Source: Kuafuiihalomonas sp964473255
GTDB lineage: Bacteria; Myxococcota; Kuafuiibacteriia; Kuafuiibacteriales; Kuafuiibacteriaceae
Length of the DNA: 64,000 nucleotides
NCBI GenBank assembly: GCA_964473255.1
Contig: CAYYOT010000015.1
Coordinates: forward strand, 1-64,000
Reading direction: 5' to 3'
The notes under the pieces are model-generated. The model was not told the origin of the DNA and searched no databases. It saw only the letters and a list, made by a program, of their open reading frames with translations. Shown one piece after another: positions 28,014 to 37,058 of this stretch (position 1 is the stretch's first letter; each line of letters starts with the position of its first letter). The translations under genes and the position numbers were made by a program.

Positions 28014-28029
28014 TACTCACCGGTCAGTA
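28014..28029. promoter_or_regulatory. TetR-operator-like palindrome
   Basis: TACTCACCGGTCAGTA is an inverted repeat matching at 14 of 16 positions and centred on ACCGGT. It resembles operators of TetR-family repressors. It lies in the 272-base divergent spacer between the small membrane protein (start 27927) and the GAF histidine kinase (start 28200). No other gene was seen in this spacer. Confidence 0.35.
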
Positions 28030-28199
28030 TCGTGAGGGCTGCGCCCTCGGCCCGGCCCTTGCTGCACTGCACCGTGGGTTCGGGGCGCTCCTGCTCAACC
28101 AGTAAGTGCCGTTGCCGTGTTCAGTCGGGGGCGTCCCGAGCCCATCACTTGGAGGGGCGGGCCCACCCGGACTACAAGGCGGGGAAGCCGCGTTCGCCC

Positions 28200-30299
28200 A
28201 TGCCCCTTCAGGTCCAGAGCTCGCTGATCGGAGCGATCGTCACCGTGGCGGTGATGACCGGCCTGCTCCTGCGACGTCGTCGGCGCCCGACGGACGTTCC
28301 CTTCTCCGTTCTGTGCCTGAGCCTGATCCTCTGGTTCATGGCCACGTTCACGGCCGCGGTGACCGAAGGCGACTGGGGGATTCGGGTCGAACTCGCGGTG
28401 GCCGCTCTGATTCCCACGGCGCTCATCCGCCTCTTCAGTGAGCTGCTTCCGGAGAGCGCTGCTCGGGCTCGGCGCCTGCTCTCCACCGTGTATCCGCTTT
28501 CCGCGCTCACAGCGGCGGCGGCCCTCTCGCCGCTGGGAACGACCACCGTCGTGCAGGTCCTGGCCACCCTCTTCGTCGTCGTCACCATCCTCTGGGGAAG
28601 CCGGGTGCTCATCGCGGCCAGCGACGTGGGCCGAGGGACGGTGGACTACGCGCGCCGCCTGTATCTCGCGATCGGCGCCGCCTTCGTCGCCGTCTTGTGC
28701 GCCACACTGGAGCTCCCCGCCTTCAAAGGGAGCGCGACGGCCATCGGCCACATGGCGGTCATGACGTACGTATTCTTTCTGTCGCAGGTCATTCTTCGTG
28801 ATCGCCTGCTCGACCTGAACGAGTTCCTCGGCCGAATGCTCATCTTGGGGATCTTGGCCATTCTCTTCGCCTCGGTCACGGCTCTGCTCATCAACATCGG
28901 CGACGGTCCCTCCAGTCGCCTGTTCAATGCCGTCTTCGGCGTGATCATCCTGCTCACTCTCTACGAACCGATGAAGGATTGGCTGGAGCGCAAGGCGGCC
29001 GAGGTCTTCTTCCGAGAGCGCCATGGATTCCTCCAGGCTCTGTCCGATCTTCGACAGCGGATGCAGCACGGCGTCCTGGACCCGAACCAAATGAGCCACA
29101 TCGTGGTCGAGGCTCTCTACGATACCCGTCGCGCCACGCACGCCGCGGTCTATCTTCTCGATCCTGGCGGTCGAGGCTTCGACCTACACGCTCATCGCGG
29201 CCCCGAACCCGCGCCGCGGGTGGACACCTCCGACTATCCCGAGCTCTTCAAGCTCGTGCATGAAGCGTCGCGGCCGGTCTCGCTGGAGGACCTCGGCGTC
29301 GGCGCCCTTTCCTCCGAAGCGGTTCCCCCCCGCATCGAGCTCGCCAGCTCCCTGCGGGCCGTCAACGCCGACCTGCTGCTGCCATTTCGGTCGGGGTCGA
29401 TGGTCCTCGGTTTTTTGGCCCTCCGCGACGATCGAGCAGCGGAGCCCTACGCCACGGCGGAGATCGCCGCCCTGGAGACGATCTCCGAGACGGCCGCCAC
29501 CGTGGTCTGGAATTCAAAGCTCGCCGAACGTCTGCGGGAGCGAGAGCGACTCGCGGCCATCGGAGCCATGGCTGCCGGCTTGGCCCACGAGATCCGCAAT
29601 CCGCTCGGCGCGATCAAAGGCGCGGCGCAGTACCTCGACCCGACGCGGCCCGCCAACCCGGAGGACTCCGAGTTCCTCGAGGTGATCATCGAGGAGACCA
29701 ATCGCCTGAATTCGGTCGTCACCCAGTTCTTGGACTACGCCCGGCCGTTCCGAGCCCGGTTCGATAGCGTCGACCTGAACGGCATCATCCGCCGAACGGT
29801 GAAGCTCGTCCAGGCCCGAGCCGGCAACCCGGCACCGATCGAGCTCGAGCTCGACCCCGCGCTGCCTCGGATTCAGGCCGACGGAGAGCAGCTCAAACAG
29901 GTCGTGCTGAACCTGGTGCTGAACGCTCAAGACGCGACGGGCGACCGGGAATCTCCGGTGGTGATCCGGACTCTACGTCGAGGCGAAGACGTCGAGGTCC
30001 GCGTTCGCGACGGAGGAGTCGGAATACCTGCTCGGGACATCGAGCAGATCTTCACGCCCTTTTTCACCACCAAGCACTCCGGTACCGGACTCGGTCTGGC
30101 CGTCTGTCAACGCATCGTCCACAACCACGGCGGTTCCATCCGCCCCAGCTCGACGGTGGGCCGCGGGGCCGAGTTCATCGTCCAGCTTCCCGTCGAGGCC
30201 GCGGCCACCAGCTCGGTGGCCCGCGACGACGCCGAGTCGATGGAAGAGCCCCGACTCGTCGCCTCCACGCCACCCGATCTCGAGTCGACGGGCACCTGA
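28200..30299 (+). CDS. Histidine kinase with 7TM-like and GAF sensor domains
   Basis: 699 residues. The N-terminal 265 residues hold about seven or eight hydrophobic helices, similar to the 7TM receptor module of bacterial kinases. A GAF domain follows (about 285-445), then His463 in GLAHEIRNPLGAIKG and a HATPase domain (about 565-675) with NLVLNAQDA, DGGVGI and GTGLGLAVCQR. The C-terminal 25 residues are a Ser/Glu/Pro tail. The ATG at 28200 starts just before the first helix. No response regulator is adjacent. Its stop abuts that of the convergent VWA lipoprotein (TGATCA at 30297-30302). Confidence 0.9.
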   Translation: MPLQVQSSLIGAIVTVAVMTGLLLRRRRRPTDVPFSVLCLSLILWFMATFTAAVTEGDWGIRVELAVAALIPTALIRLFSELLPESAARARRLLSTVYPLSALTAAAALSPLGTTTVVQVLATLFVVVTILWGSRVLIAASDVGRGTVDYARRLYLAIGAAFVAVLCATLELPAFKGSATAIGHMAVMTYVFFLSQVILRDRLLDLNEFLGRMLILGILAILFASVTALLINIGDGPSSRLFNAVFGVIILLTLYEPMKDWLERKAAEVFFRERHGFLQALSDLRQRMQHGVLDPNQMSHIVVEALYDTRRATHAAVYLLDPGGRGFDLHAHRGPEPAPRVDTSDYPELFKLVHEASRPVSLEDLGVGALSSEAVPPRIELASSLRAVNADLLLPFRSGSMVLGFLALRDDRAAEPYATAEIAALETISETAATVVWNSKLAERLRERERLAAIGAMAAGLAHEIRNPLGAIKGAAQYLDPTRPANPEDSEFLEVIIEETNRLNSVVTQFLDYARPFRARFDSVDLNGIIRRTVKLVQARAGNPAPIELELDPALPRIQADGEQLKQVVLNLVLNAQDATGDRESPVVIRTLRRGEDVEVRVRDGGVGIPARDIEQIFTPFFTTKHSGTGLGLAVCQRIVHNHGGSIRPSSTVGRGAEFIVQLPVEAAATSSVARDDAESMEEPRLVASTPPDLESTGT

Positions 30300-33200
30300 T
30301 CAGACGACGGGGATGCACCGGCAGCCCACCGGGTCGCAGGTCTCCGCCGGTCCGCAGCCGCCGCAGTCAACCGGGCACACGCACTCGCAGTCGGCCGAAG
30401 GCTGGCAAACTTCGTTGTTCGAACACGCGTCATCGCATCCGGCCGGACACTCGCACTCGCAGGAGTCTTCATTGCAGACCGTCCCCCCCGGACATCCGCC
30501 ACAGTCTTCGGGACAAGCGCATGCGCAGTCCTGGGCGGGGTCGCACACCGCCTCGCCCGAACAGGCTGCGTCGCACGCGACATCACACGTGCATTCACAC
30601 AGCGAGCTGTTGCAGGACGTGTTCCCGGAGCACGCTCCTCCGCAATCTTCGGGACATTCGCACGTACAGCTCGCTGCTTCACACGTGTTGAGTACGTCCT
30701 CGCAGGCGCCCCCGCAGTCCGCACACTCGCAAGCGCACGAAGTCGTGTTGCACACGGTACCCGGTCCGCAAGCCCCCCCACAGTCCGGAGCACACTCGCA
30801 TTGACACGTCTCCTGATTACAGACTTCACCCGATCCGCACTGACCGTTGCAATCCGGAGTGCAGGCACAGTTGCAGTCGGAGTCGCAAACGCGAGTGTCG
30901 CCACACAGGGCGCAGATGGCCGACTTGCACACGCAAGCCCCGAGGCCTTCGTCGCATTCCTGACGAGGGCCACAGGAGCCGCATACGCTCACCGGAGGCT
31001 CCCAGCGCCGGTAGCTGATCACGACGATGTCGTTCTCGTTGGGTCGAAACCCGAAGCCACGGAAGAAGATGGAGTTGCTGCCCGCGTCGTAGTCGAAGCC
31101 ATTGTCGCGGTCGCGAGGAACGGTCTCCACGACGCCCGTGCCCCCTTGACCCAGCCGAATGACGCCCACCTTGATGGTCGAGGAGATCGGGGCTCCGGTG
31201 AGCTGATACTGGGAAGACGCCCCGGCCACCGCATCGATGATCGACTGGAGAGCGGACCCCGGATCCGCGGAGCAGGGGCTGTACAAAGCACCGCCGGTCG
31301 CATTGACGACTTCGACGTAGCCTCGGCCCGGTTCGTTTCGGCCCGTCGTGCACGCGTAGGAATTGCACGGCACGGGGCTGGCCTGCGGCAGGATGACCTG
31401 GGCGAAGGCTACGCCATTGTTGTCGACGATCTGGTCGATGTACGGCTGTACGATGGAGTCGATGCAGGCCTGCTGGGTCGTGTCGGGTACGACCTCACAC
31501 ACGGAGTCATCGTCCGGACTGGGTAGATAGAGATCCTGGATACCCGTCGCGCACGGTGTGTCGTAGTTGAAGCAAGCTCCGTCTTCGTCGGTGATCTCCT
31601 CGGCGAACTCGTCGGAGACGTAGACGACGGCGAGAACTGCGTCTTCTCGGAGCTTCGTGGGGTCGACGACCCCGGGCGGCGACCGCGGTAGGGCTCGATC
31701 GATGGCATTGGAGGCCGCCTCCAGCCCAAACTCGCAGCCGTCGCGTCCTCCGGAGACGTCCTGAAGGTCGGCGGCGAAGTCGGTCGCGCTGGTGGTGAAT
31801 CGATTGTTTCGCAACCGACCGTTTTGATTGGGGCGCTTGTACGAGTTTTCGGTGTGCGGAACGACGCCCATTCGGAAGTCGACGTTGTTCTGGTCGAGTT
31901 CGTCGAAGATCTGCTGGGCGGCATCGCGGATGCGATTGCGGTCGTCGTTGGTGGAGCCCGAGATGTCGGCCATCCAGATGAAGTCCACGACCGACTCGCC
32001 TTCCGCCAGGAACGGGTCGCAGTCTTTCGAACGGTCGGCGTCGAACTCGGCGAGCGCAGTCCCATTGACGAGGTCGTCGACGAAGATGGCCCGATTGTCC
32101 GTACGATCGAGGTAGGAAGCTCGATCCAGCACCGCGCCGATCACGACCACGCCGTCCGAGCGCAGGAGCAGCTGCTGAGCGTAGATGAACTCCGAACCGG
32201 GGGTGGCCACCCGGGTGGGAAAGCTCCCGAAGTCGTTGGCGCCGAGACCCGAGACGAGCCGGACCAGGGCCTCCCGCACCGCCTCCGGCCGCCGCGTACC
32301 GGAAGTGACGTCGAGGTCGTAGATCGACGAGACGACCGTCTCGTACCCGTCGTGCGACTGAATCGAACGACCGGAGACGCGGATGACGCGACTGAGATTC
32401 TCGCTCGCGGTGCCGGCGTCCACCCGCGCCTCGAGGGCCGCCACCTGCTCGGCCGCATTCAGGCCCGCACCCCCGAGCACGGGCATCGTCAACACGAAGC
32501 CGGCGATGTCGTTGCTCGGATCGTCGAGGGCGGCCACCGCTACGCTCGCACTCGCCGCCAGCACCGGCACGCCCGCGTAGGCGAACGAAGTCTCGTGGGC
32601 CAGGGTCCACGTTCCCGGGCCGCCGTCATCGAAGTCGATGACCTTGAGGTTGTTGTCGGCGCAGATGGCCAGGATCCCGTTGACCCGATCGGCGGGAGGG
32701 TCGGTGCCGTCGGTCGGATCGAAGCCCGCGACGACTTCGTCGCCGTCGTTCAGGCCATCATCATCAGTGTCGTCGTCCAGCGGATTCGGTTCGTCCGGGT
32801 CGTCGAACCGACCGTTGCCGTCGGCGTCTTCGAATCCGTCGTCGAGCCCGTCACCGTCCGTGTCGCGGTCACGGGGGTCGGTCGTGGTGGTCGGATCGAG
32901 GTCGAGCGGGACATCGGGACATTCGACGGCGTCGATCGACTCGGTGACCCCAAGCTCGAGCCCGTCGGCCAGCCCATCACCATCGGTGTCGAGCAGCAGG
33001 GGGCTCGTTCCGTGGATCGAGATCTCATCGCCGTCCGATAGCCCGTCGCAGTCGGTGTCGACCCGCCGCGGGTCGGTCTCGTACGACTCCCGGAACCCAT
33101 TCAGATTCTGGTCTTCATCACCGTCGACCAGCCCGTCACCGTCGGTGTCCTCGGCGAGCGGATCCGTCTCCCCATCGTCGACGAGCCCGTTCCGATTCCG

Positions 33201-33890
33201 GTCTTCGATGCCGTCCGAAATGCCGTCGCCATCGCTGTCCCGCGACAAGGGGTCGAGCTCTCCCTCATCGCGGACGCCATCGCGATCGGCATCCTCGATG
33301 CCGTCGGCTATGCCGTCGCCGTCGGTATCGCGCAGACGCGGGTCGAGCTCGCCATCGTCGACCGCGCCGTCTCGGTTGGCGTCTTCGACGCCGTCCGGGA
33401 TCCCATCACCGTCGGTGTCGGATTCGACGGGCGACGTGTTCGTGGTGGGGTCGACATCGAGAGCGAGGTCGGGACAGTCGACGCCCTCGACCCCTTCCAA
33501 GAGACCACTCTCGACTCCGTCCGGAATCCCGTCGTCGTCGGAGTCGGGGTCGTCGGGCGACGTCCGCATCCCGTTGGGGTGAACGACGGAAAACTCGGCC
33601 TCGTCCGAGAGTCCGTCACAGTCGCTGTCCTTACGATCGTTATCGGGGTCGAACGGATCCGCGGCAGCGTCGGCGGTCGAAGCATCGCCCGCCTCCGGCC
33701 TCGCATCCGAGACCGAGCCCCCGTCAGCCGTCGAGCGCGCGTCCCCGCCGCCGCTCGCGGCATCGTCCCTCGCGCGGTCGCCGACAGCGGCGTCGCGTCG
33801 CGCGCCGCCCCCGGCGGGCGAACTCTCGTCACTGCACGCAACAGCGAGACCGAGCGCGGCCCAGACCGCGATGTGGCGAGCGCTGACCAT
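30300..33890 (-). CDS. Giant lipoprotein: TSP3 repeats, VWA domain, Cys-rich tail
   Basis: 1196 residues. A signal with lipobox-like LAVAC (Cys19) is followed by an Ala/Asp/Gly linker (20-80). About ten thrombospondin type 3 calcium-binding repeats of the form DxDGDGxxDGxE lie at 89-386; five have exact 30-residue spacing (158, 188, 218, 248, 278). A beta-rich region follows (400-635), then a VWA domain (about 636-890) with MIDAS motif DISGS at 642-646. The tail (about 970-1192) has around ten short Cys-rich units of the type CxCxCPxDCGGxC. It is probably a surface adhesin or calcium-stiffened stalk. It lies 54 bases downstream of the sigma/anti-sigma-like pair, in the same direction, so it is probably their target. 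TSP3-VWA lipoproteins are frequent in Myxococcota; the ligand is unknown. Confidence 0.85.
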   Translation of the reverse strand: MVSARHIAVWAALGLAVACSDESSPAGGGARRDAAVGDRARDDAASGGGDARSTADGGSVSDARPEAGDASTADAAADPFDPDNDRKDSDCDGLSDEAEFSVVHPNGMRTSPDDPDSDDDGIPDGVESGLLEGVEGVDCPDLALDVDPTTNTSPVESDTDGDGIPDGVEDANRDGAVDDGELDPRLRDTDGDGIADGIEDADRDGVRDEGELDPLSRDSDGDGISDGIEDRNRNGLVDDGETDPLAEDTDGDGLVDGDEDQNLNGFRESYETDPRRVDTDCDGLSDGDEISIHGTSPLLLDTDGDGLADGLELGVTESIDAVECPDVPLDLDPTTTTDPRDRDTDGDGLDDGFEDADGNGRFDDPDEPNPLDDDTDDDGLNDGDEVVAGFDPTDGTDPPADRVNGILAICADNNLKVIDFDDGGPGTWTLAHETSFAYAGVPVLAASASVAVAALDDPSNDIAGFVLTMPVLGGAGLNAAEQVAALEARVDAGTASENLSRVIRVSGRSIQSHDGYETVVSSIYDLDVTSGTRRPEAVREALVRLVSGLGANDFGSFPTRVATPGSEFIYAQQLLLRSDGVVVIGAVLDRASYLDRTDNRAIFVDDLVNGTALAEFDADRSKDCDPFLAEGESVVDFIWMADISGSTNDDRNRIRDAAQQIFDELDQNNVDFRMGVVPHTENSYKRPNQNGRLRNNRFTTSATDFAADLQDVSGGRDGCEFGLEAASNAIDRALPRSPPGVVDPTKLREDAVLAVVYVSDEFAEEITDEDGACFNYDTPCATGIQDLYLPSPDDDSVCEVVPDTTQQACIDSIVQPYIDQIVDNNGVAFAQVILPQASPVPCNSYACTTGRNEPGRGYVEVVNATGGALYSPCSADPGSALQSIIDAVAGASSQYQLTGAPISSTIKVGVIRLGQGGTGVVETVPRDRDNGFDYDAGSNSIFFRGFGFRPNENDIVVISYRRWEPPVSVCGSCGPRQECDEGLGACVCKSAICALCGDTRVCDSDCNCACTPDCNGQCGSGEVCNQETCQCECAPDCGGACGPGTVCNTTSCACECADCGGACEDVLNTCEAASCTCECPEDCGGACSGNTSCNSSLCECTCDVACDAACSGEAVCDPAQDCACACPEDCGGCPGGTVCNEDSCECECPAGCDDACSNNEVCQPSADCECVCPVDCGGCGPAETCDPVGCRCIPVV
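30315..30983 (-). repeat. Cys-rich repeat coding region
   Basis: The C-terminal 220 codons of the giant lipoprotein encode around ten degenerate units of about 20-24 residues with paired Cys (CECAPDCGGACGPGTVC and variants). They probably form stacked disulfide knots. Confidence 0.75.
32735..33626 (-). repeat. Tandem thrombospondin type 3 coding repeats
   Basis: About ten repeats encode Asp-rich calcium-binding loops in the giant lipoprotein. Between about 33023 and 33419 the period is exactly 90 bases (30 codons), which shows recent duplication of a 30-residue unit. The remaining units are spaced irregularly (22-42 residues). Confidence 0.8.
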
Positions 33891-33944
33891 ACCGATGATG
33901 AAAGAGATACCATGACCTTGGGAAAGCGGGCCAATGTACGAGCG

Positions 33945-34934
33945 TCACGGGACGTCCGCATCGCGTCTCTGTGACCGAGCTCTCCTGGAGATCTCGGTAG
34001 CGCGGGTACGCACACGTGCTTCCGGAGACGACATCGCCTTCGCCGCCCAAGCTTCGGCGGCTCCCGCCCGAGACCGCGCGAGTTCCAGTTCGGCCAGCTC
34101 TAGCCAAACCCGAGCCTTCGCGTTCAGGTCGGGCGCCAAGCGCCGCGCACGGTCGAGCCGTGCCTCGGAGGCGGGCCATCGGCGCTGGATCCGAAGCTCC
34201 CGCCCTTCGGTGAGAGCGGCTTCCCACGCCGCCCCGTCGCGGTCTTCCTCGGATCGCGACGTCGGCGCCTCGGCCCGCGCCCGGAGAGCGGCTTTGTCGA
34301 CCGAGCCGCCGCCGTTGACGGAACCCTTCGGTTCCACCGCGGAAAAGCCCGTCTCGCCCGCACCGCTACCGATGGCCCCCATCGTGTCGTCGGATGAAAC
34401 CTCGGGCGGAGTCGCCGATCGCCGCGCGGCCGGCGACTCATCGGTCCGAACTCGCGGGGCCGCCCGTCTCTTTCGCCGGGTGGCTCTTCTCTCGAGCGGC
34501 GCCGTCGCTTTCGGGGGCGACTCCGGAACGACCGGCGCCGGAACGGCCGGAGTCGATTCGACTGCGGGAACCGGAGCCGCCTTGGGCGTGGGGTCTGCCG
34601 GGTCGGCCGACGCGTCGTCGGCGCTCACCGAAGACGGTGCTCGAGCCGCCATTTGGGGTTCCGGCTTCAAGACGAAGAGCAGGCCGGCAGCGACGGCGGT
34701 GGCCATGACGCCGGCCCCCGCGGAGCCGAGCAGCCATCGACGCCATCGCGGACGGTGCCGAGCACTCGCTTCGGCCATGACTCGATCTCGAAGCGCGACG
34801 CGGAACGACGGTCGCAGGTCGTCCTCGGCATCCGCGACCTCGGCCGCGCGAAGCACGGCTTTCCAGCTCTCGAGCTTCCGCTCGTCATCGGCTGGGTCCG
34901 TCAGCTCTCGGATGGAATCATCGTTTCGCGTCAT
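33945..34934 (-). CDS. Single-pass membrane partner of the ECF sigma (anti-sigma-like)
   Basis: 329 residues. The N-terminal 65 residues are cytosolic and acidic-helical, in the place of an anti-sigma domain, but lack the zinc-binding HxxxCxxC motif. One membrane helix lies at about 67-89. The outside part has a long Ala/Pro/Ser/Lys-rich low-complexity linker (90-215) and a C-terminal helical domain (about 225-320) of TPR-like character. The ATG at 34934 overlaps the sigma stop (ATGA), the usual arrangement for a sigma and its membrane-bound regulator. The role as anti-sigma is inferred from position and topology, not from a family motif. Confidence 0.7.
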   Translation of the reverse strand: MTRNDDSIRELTDPADDERKLESWKAVLRAAEVADAEDDLRPSFRVALRDRVMAEASARHRPRWRRWLLGSAGAGVMATAVAAGLLFVLKPEPQMAARAPSSVSADDASADPADPTPKAAPVPAVESTPAVPAPVVPESPPKATAPLERRATRRKRRAAPRVRTDESPAARRSATPPEVSSDDTMGAIGSGAGETGFSAVEPKGSVNGGGSVDKAALRARAEAPTSRSEEDRDGAAWEAALTEGRELRIQRRWPASEARLDRARRLAPDLNAKARVWLELAELELARSRAGAAEAWAAKAMSSPEARVRTRATEISRRARSQRRDADVP

Positions 34935-35539
34935 GACGATCCGTCTCCGCCAAAGCCCTTCGCCTGCAGCGAGCGGCGGAGATGCTCGAGGGCATAGCGC
35001 ATCCGACTCTTGACCGTGTTCTCCGAAGCGCCCGTCATCTCCGCGATCTCTTTGAAAGGCAAACCCGAATGCTCCCGCAGAACGAAGACCTCGCGCTGCT
35101 CCGGAGGAAGTCGAGCGATGCCATCCCGTATCGCTTGGCCGAGCCGGGTTCGCTCCATGTGGGCATCCGGCCGCCACGCATCGGGTCCGGCGACCCTGTC
35201 CACGGGAGCCACGCCCGAAGGATCAGACGTTCGGTCGAGCGATTCGGTCTTGCGGTGCTTCGCCTTTCGGAGCGTGTCCACACAGTGATTGCGAGCGATC
35301 GTGTACAGCCACGTCTTGAATCGCGCCTGACGGCTCCACTGCCTCAACCCTCGCACGGCCTTGATGAATACGTCTTGGCAGGCATCCTCGGCGCTGCTCG
35401 GGTCCGCGAGCATGCGAAGGCAAAACACGTAGATCGGTCGCTCGTATCGAGCGAGCAGGTGCCGGAACGCTTCGACGTCCCCACGCTGGTAGGCCGCGGC
35501 CAGCGTCTCGTCGTCGATTTGAGCTGAACCGTCGCGCAC
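34931..35539 (-). CDS. ECF (RpoE-like) sigma factor
   Basis: 202 residues. Region 2 (about 12-85) has RGDVEAFRHLLARYERPIY and the -10-reading DACQDVFIKA/FKTWLYTIARN segments. Region 4 (about 140-195) has LPPEQREVFVLREHSGLPFKEIAEMTG...VKSRMRYALEHL. The GTG at 35539 is chosen because it starts just ahead of region 2 and 4 bases after the stop of the ABC gene; the longer frame has no suitable start. It is coupled to its membrane partner and upstream of the giant VWA lipoprotein gene. It probably directs that gene in response to an envelope cue. No GAAC-type -35 site was found in the short spacers. Confidence 0.9.
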   Translation of the reverse strand: MRDGSAQIDDETLAAAYQRGDVEAFRHLLARYERPIYVFCLRMLADPSSAEDACQDVFIKAVRGLRQWSRQARFKTWLYTIARNHCVDTLRKAKHRKTESLDRTSDPSGVAPVDRVAGPDAWRPDAHMERTRLGQAIRDGIARLPPEQREVFVLREHSGLPFKEIAEMTGASENTVKSRMRYALEHLRRSLQAKGFGGDGSS

Positions 35540-35543
35540 GGCG

Positions 35544-36296
35544 CTAGATCCGTGTCGCCAGTACCGGAACCGCCCGCAACAGACGCCGGGTATAGGGATG
35601 CGCAGGCGAACGAAGAACGCTTTGGGTTGGGCCACTTTCGATGATTCGCCCCCGCCACACCACGGAAACCGTCGACGCCAGCCGGAACACCGCATGCAGG
35701 TCGTGCGAGATGACCAAGACCGCCGTGCCCGACGCCGCGAGATCGATGATCCGATCTCCGAAAAACGTCCTCAAGTCGGGATCCAAGCCGGTCAGGGGCT
35801 CGTCGAGGATCAGATACTCGGGTTCGAGCGCCAGAATGCGCGCCCAGCCCAGCCGCCGGCGCTGCCCCCCAGAGAGCTGTCCGGGCCGTCGAAGCCCCAG
35901 CGATGGGTCGAGCTGCACCGTGGCGAAGCTCTCGGCCCAGTCGGAAGTCGGTCGACCGCGAAGACGCAGGACCTCTTCCACGATCCGCCGAGCCGACATC
36001 GCCGGATCGAGAGTCGCACCGGCGGCTTGCGGAAGGTACTGCACCGTCCGCCGAAACTCCGGCCCCGGTCGGGGCGTCCATACCGGGCGACCAGACAACG
36101 AAACGACACCCCGGTCCGGTCGGTCGAGACCGGCGAACATCCGGGCGATGGTGGTCTTGCCGGAGCCGCTCTCACCGACCAGGGACCCGACCGTCCCCGG
36201 TTTCAGGTCGAGGTCGACCGGACCGACGCGGATCCGACGATCGAGGTTACGCTCGATCGCGCGTGCCGTGAGCCCGGGTTGGTTTTCGGGCTTCAA
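35544..36296 (-). CDS. Lone ABC transporter ATPase, OppF/DppF-like
   Basis: 250 residues. Walker A GESGSGKTT (41-49), signature LSGGQRRR, Walker B LILDEPLTGLD, and an H-loop ISHDLHAVF are all intact. The C-terminal HPYTRRLLRAVP is the oligopeptide-importer ATPase ending. No permease or binding protein is nearby, so it is an orphan subunit or serves a distant transporter. No ATG or GTG fits; the TTG at 36296 overlaps the stop of the MshEN gene (TTGA) and starts the protein just before the first strand. It lies between an MshEN gene and an ECF sigma gene on the same strand. Confidence 0.82.
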   Translation of the reverse strand: MKPENQPGLTARAIERNLDRRIRVGPVDLDLKPGTVGSLVGESGSGKTTIARMFAGLDRPDRGVVSLSGRPVWTPRPGPEFRRTVQYLPQAAGATLDPAMSARRIVEEVLRLRGRPTSDWAESFATVQLDPSLGLRRPGQLSGGQRRRLGWARILALEPEYLILDEPLTGLDPDLRTFFGDRIIDLAASGTAVLVISHDLHAVFRLASTVSVVWRGRIIESGPTQSVLRSPAHPYTRRLLRAVPVLATRI

Positions 36297-36946
36297 TATC
36301 GCTTGAGGAGCTCCAGGTACTCCTCGCGGGTGAACAAACCCTTCTCGATGAGAAGGTCCACCATCACCCGAAGCGCGCGTTCCTGGCGTGCCTGATGCGA
36401 GCGAAGGTAGGACGCAGCGACGATGTCTCCGGTGGTCGCCACCGGCATCTTGGGGGGCGTCGTCGGATTGGCCGGAGGTCCGTGAGGAATCTCGACCTCC
36501 GGGTAGTTGGGCTTTTGTTCGAGGCGATCGATCGCTCGGCCGATCTCGGTTTCGCCCGCGATAAGGGGCTCGACTCGGTAGCCGGTGCGGAATCTGATCT
36601 CGTCGACGGTCTTCAGGTTCGTGGGGTCGGCCATGGCCAGCCACAGGACTCGCTGCGCGACATCCGCCTTCAGCGGGCAGCAAGATGCCTTGCGCAGGAA
36701 GCTGAAGTCGAGGCTGCTGACGATGGCCGAGGGCACCTTCAGCTCCCGCATCTTGGCCTGCTCCATCCCCAGCTGTTTGGAAAGGGCGCGAACGAGAAGG
36801 GGTTCCGAGATGAAGTTCATCTCGACCAGGATGCGACCGAGCTGCCCCCCCCACCTCTTCTGCTCGGTCAGCGCGGCGGAAAGCTGAGTGCTCGTGAGGA
36901 CGCCAGCGCGAACGAGCAGATCTCCCAGGCGTATCCGGCTAACCAT
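36293..36946 (-). CDS. Standalone MshEN (GspE N-terminal) domain protein
   Basis: 217 residues. Residues 4-135 match the type II secretion/MshE N-terminal domain: RLGDLLVRAGVLTSTQLSAALTEQKRWGGQLGRILVEM, then the second half with FLRKASCCPL and MADPTNLKTVDEIRFRTGYRV. MshEN domains bind c-di-GMP. The ATPase part is absent; instead there is a Pro-rich linker and a C-terminal helical segment (175-217). It could be a c-di-GMP sensor acting on a partner protein. A PilZ protein in the window (26.1 kb) is another c-di-GMP receptor. 112 bases separate it from the upstream lipoprotein gene. Confidence 0.82.
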   Translation of the reverse strand: MVSRIRLGDLLVRAGVLTSTQLSAALTEQKRWGGQLGRILVEMNFISEPLLVRALSKQLGMEQAKMRELKVPSAIVSSLDFSFLRKASCCPLKADVAQRVLWLAMADPTNLKTVDEIRFRTGYRVEPLIAGETEIGRAIDRLEQKPNYPEVEIPHGPPANPTTPPKMPVATTGDIVAASYLRSHQARQERALRVMVDLLIEKGLFTREEYLELLKRY

Positions 36947-37058
36947 CGTTTCTCGACGGCCCGAGCGAAAGCCACGGGACGCCCTTCATCATCTAACCCG
37001 AGCATCGAGGGTCTGTACATTTCCGGAGGCGACTCTCGCGTTCTCGGATGAGCCGTCG

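Noticed and set aside
32735..33626. 90-base periodic repeats as a CRISPR or satellite
   Set aside because: The repeats are in frame and encode thrombospondin type 3 calcium loops; there are no variable spacers.
35544..36854. A longer ABC protein starting at 36854
   Set aside because: The upstream 186 codons overlap the MshEN gene in another frame and are Arg/Gly/Pro-rich without motif; the TTG at 36296 gives a normal ATPase.
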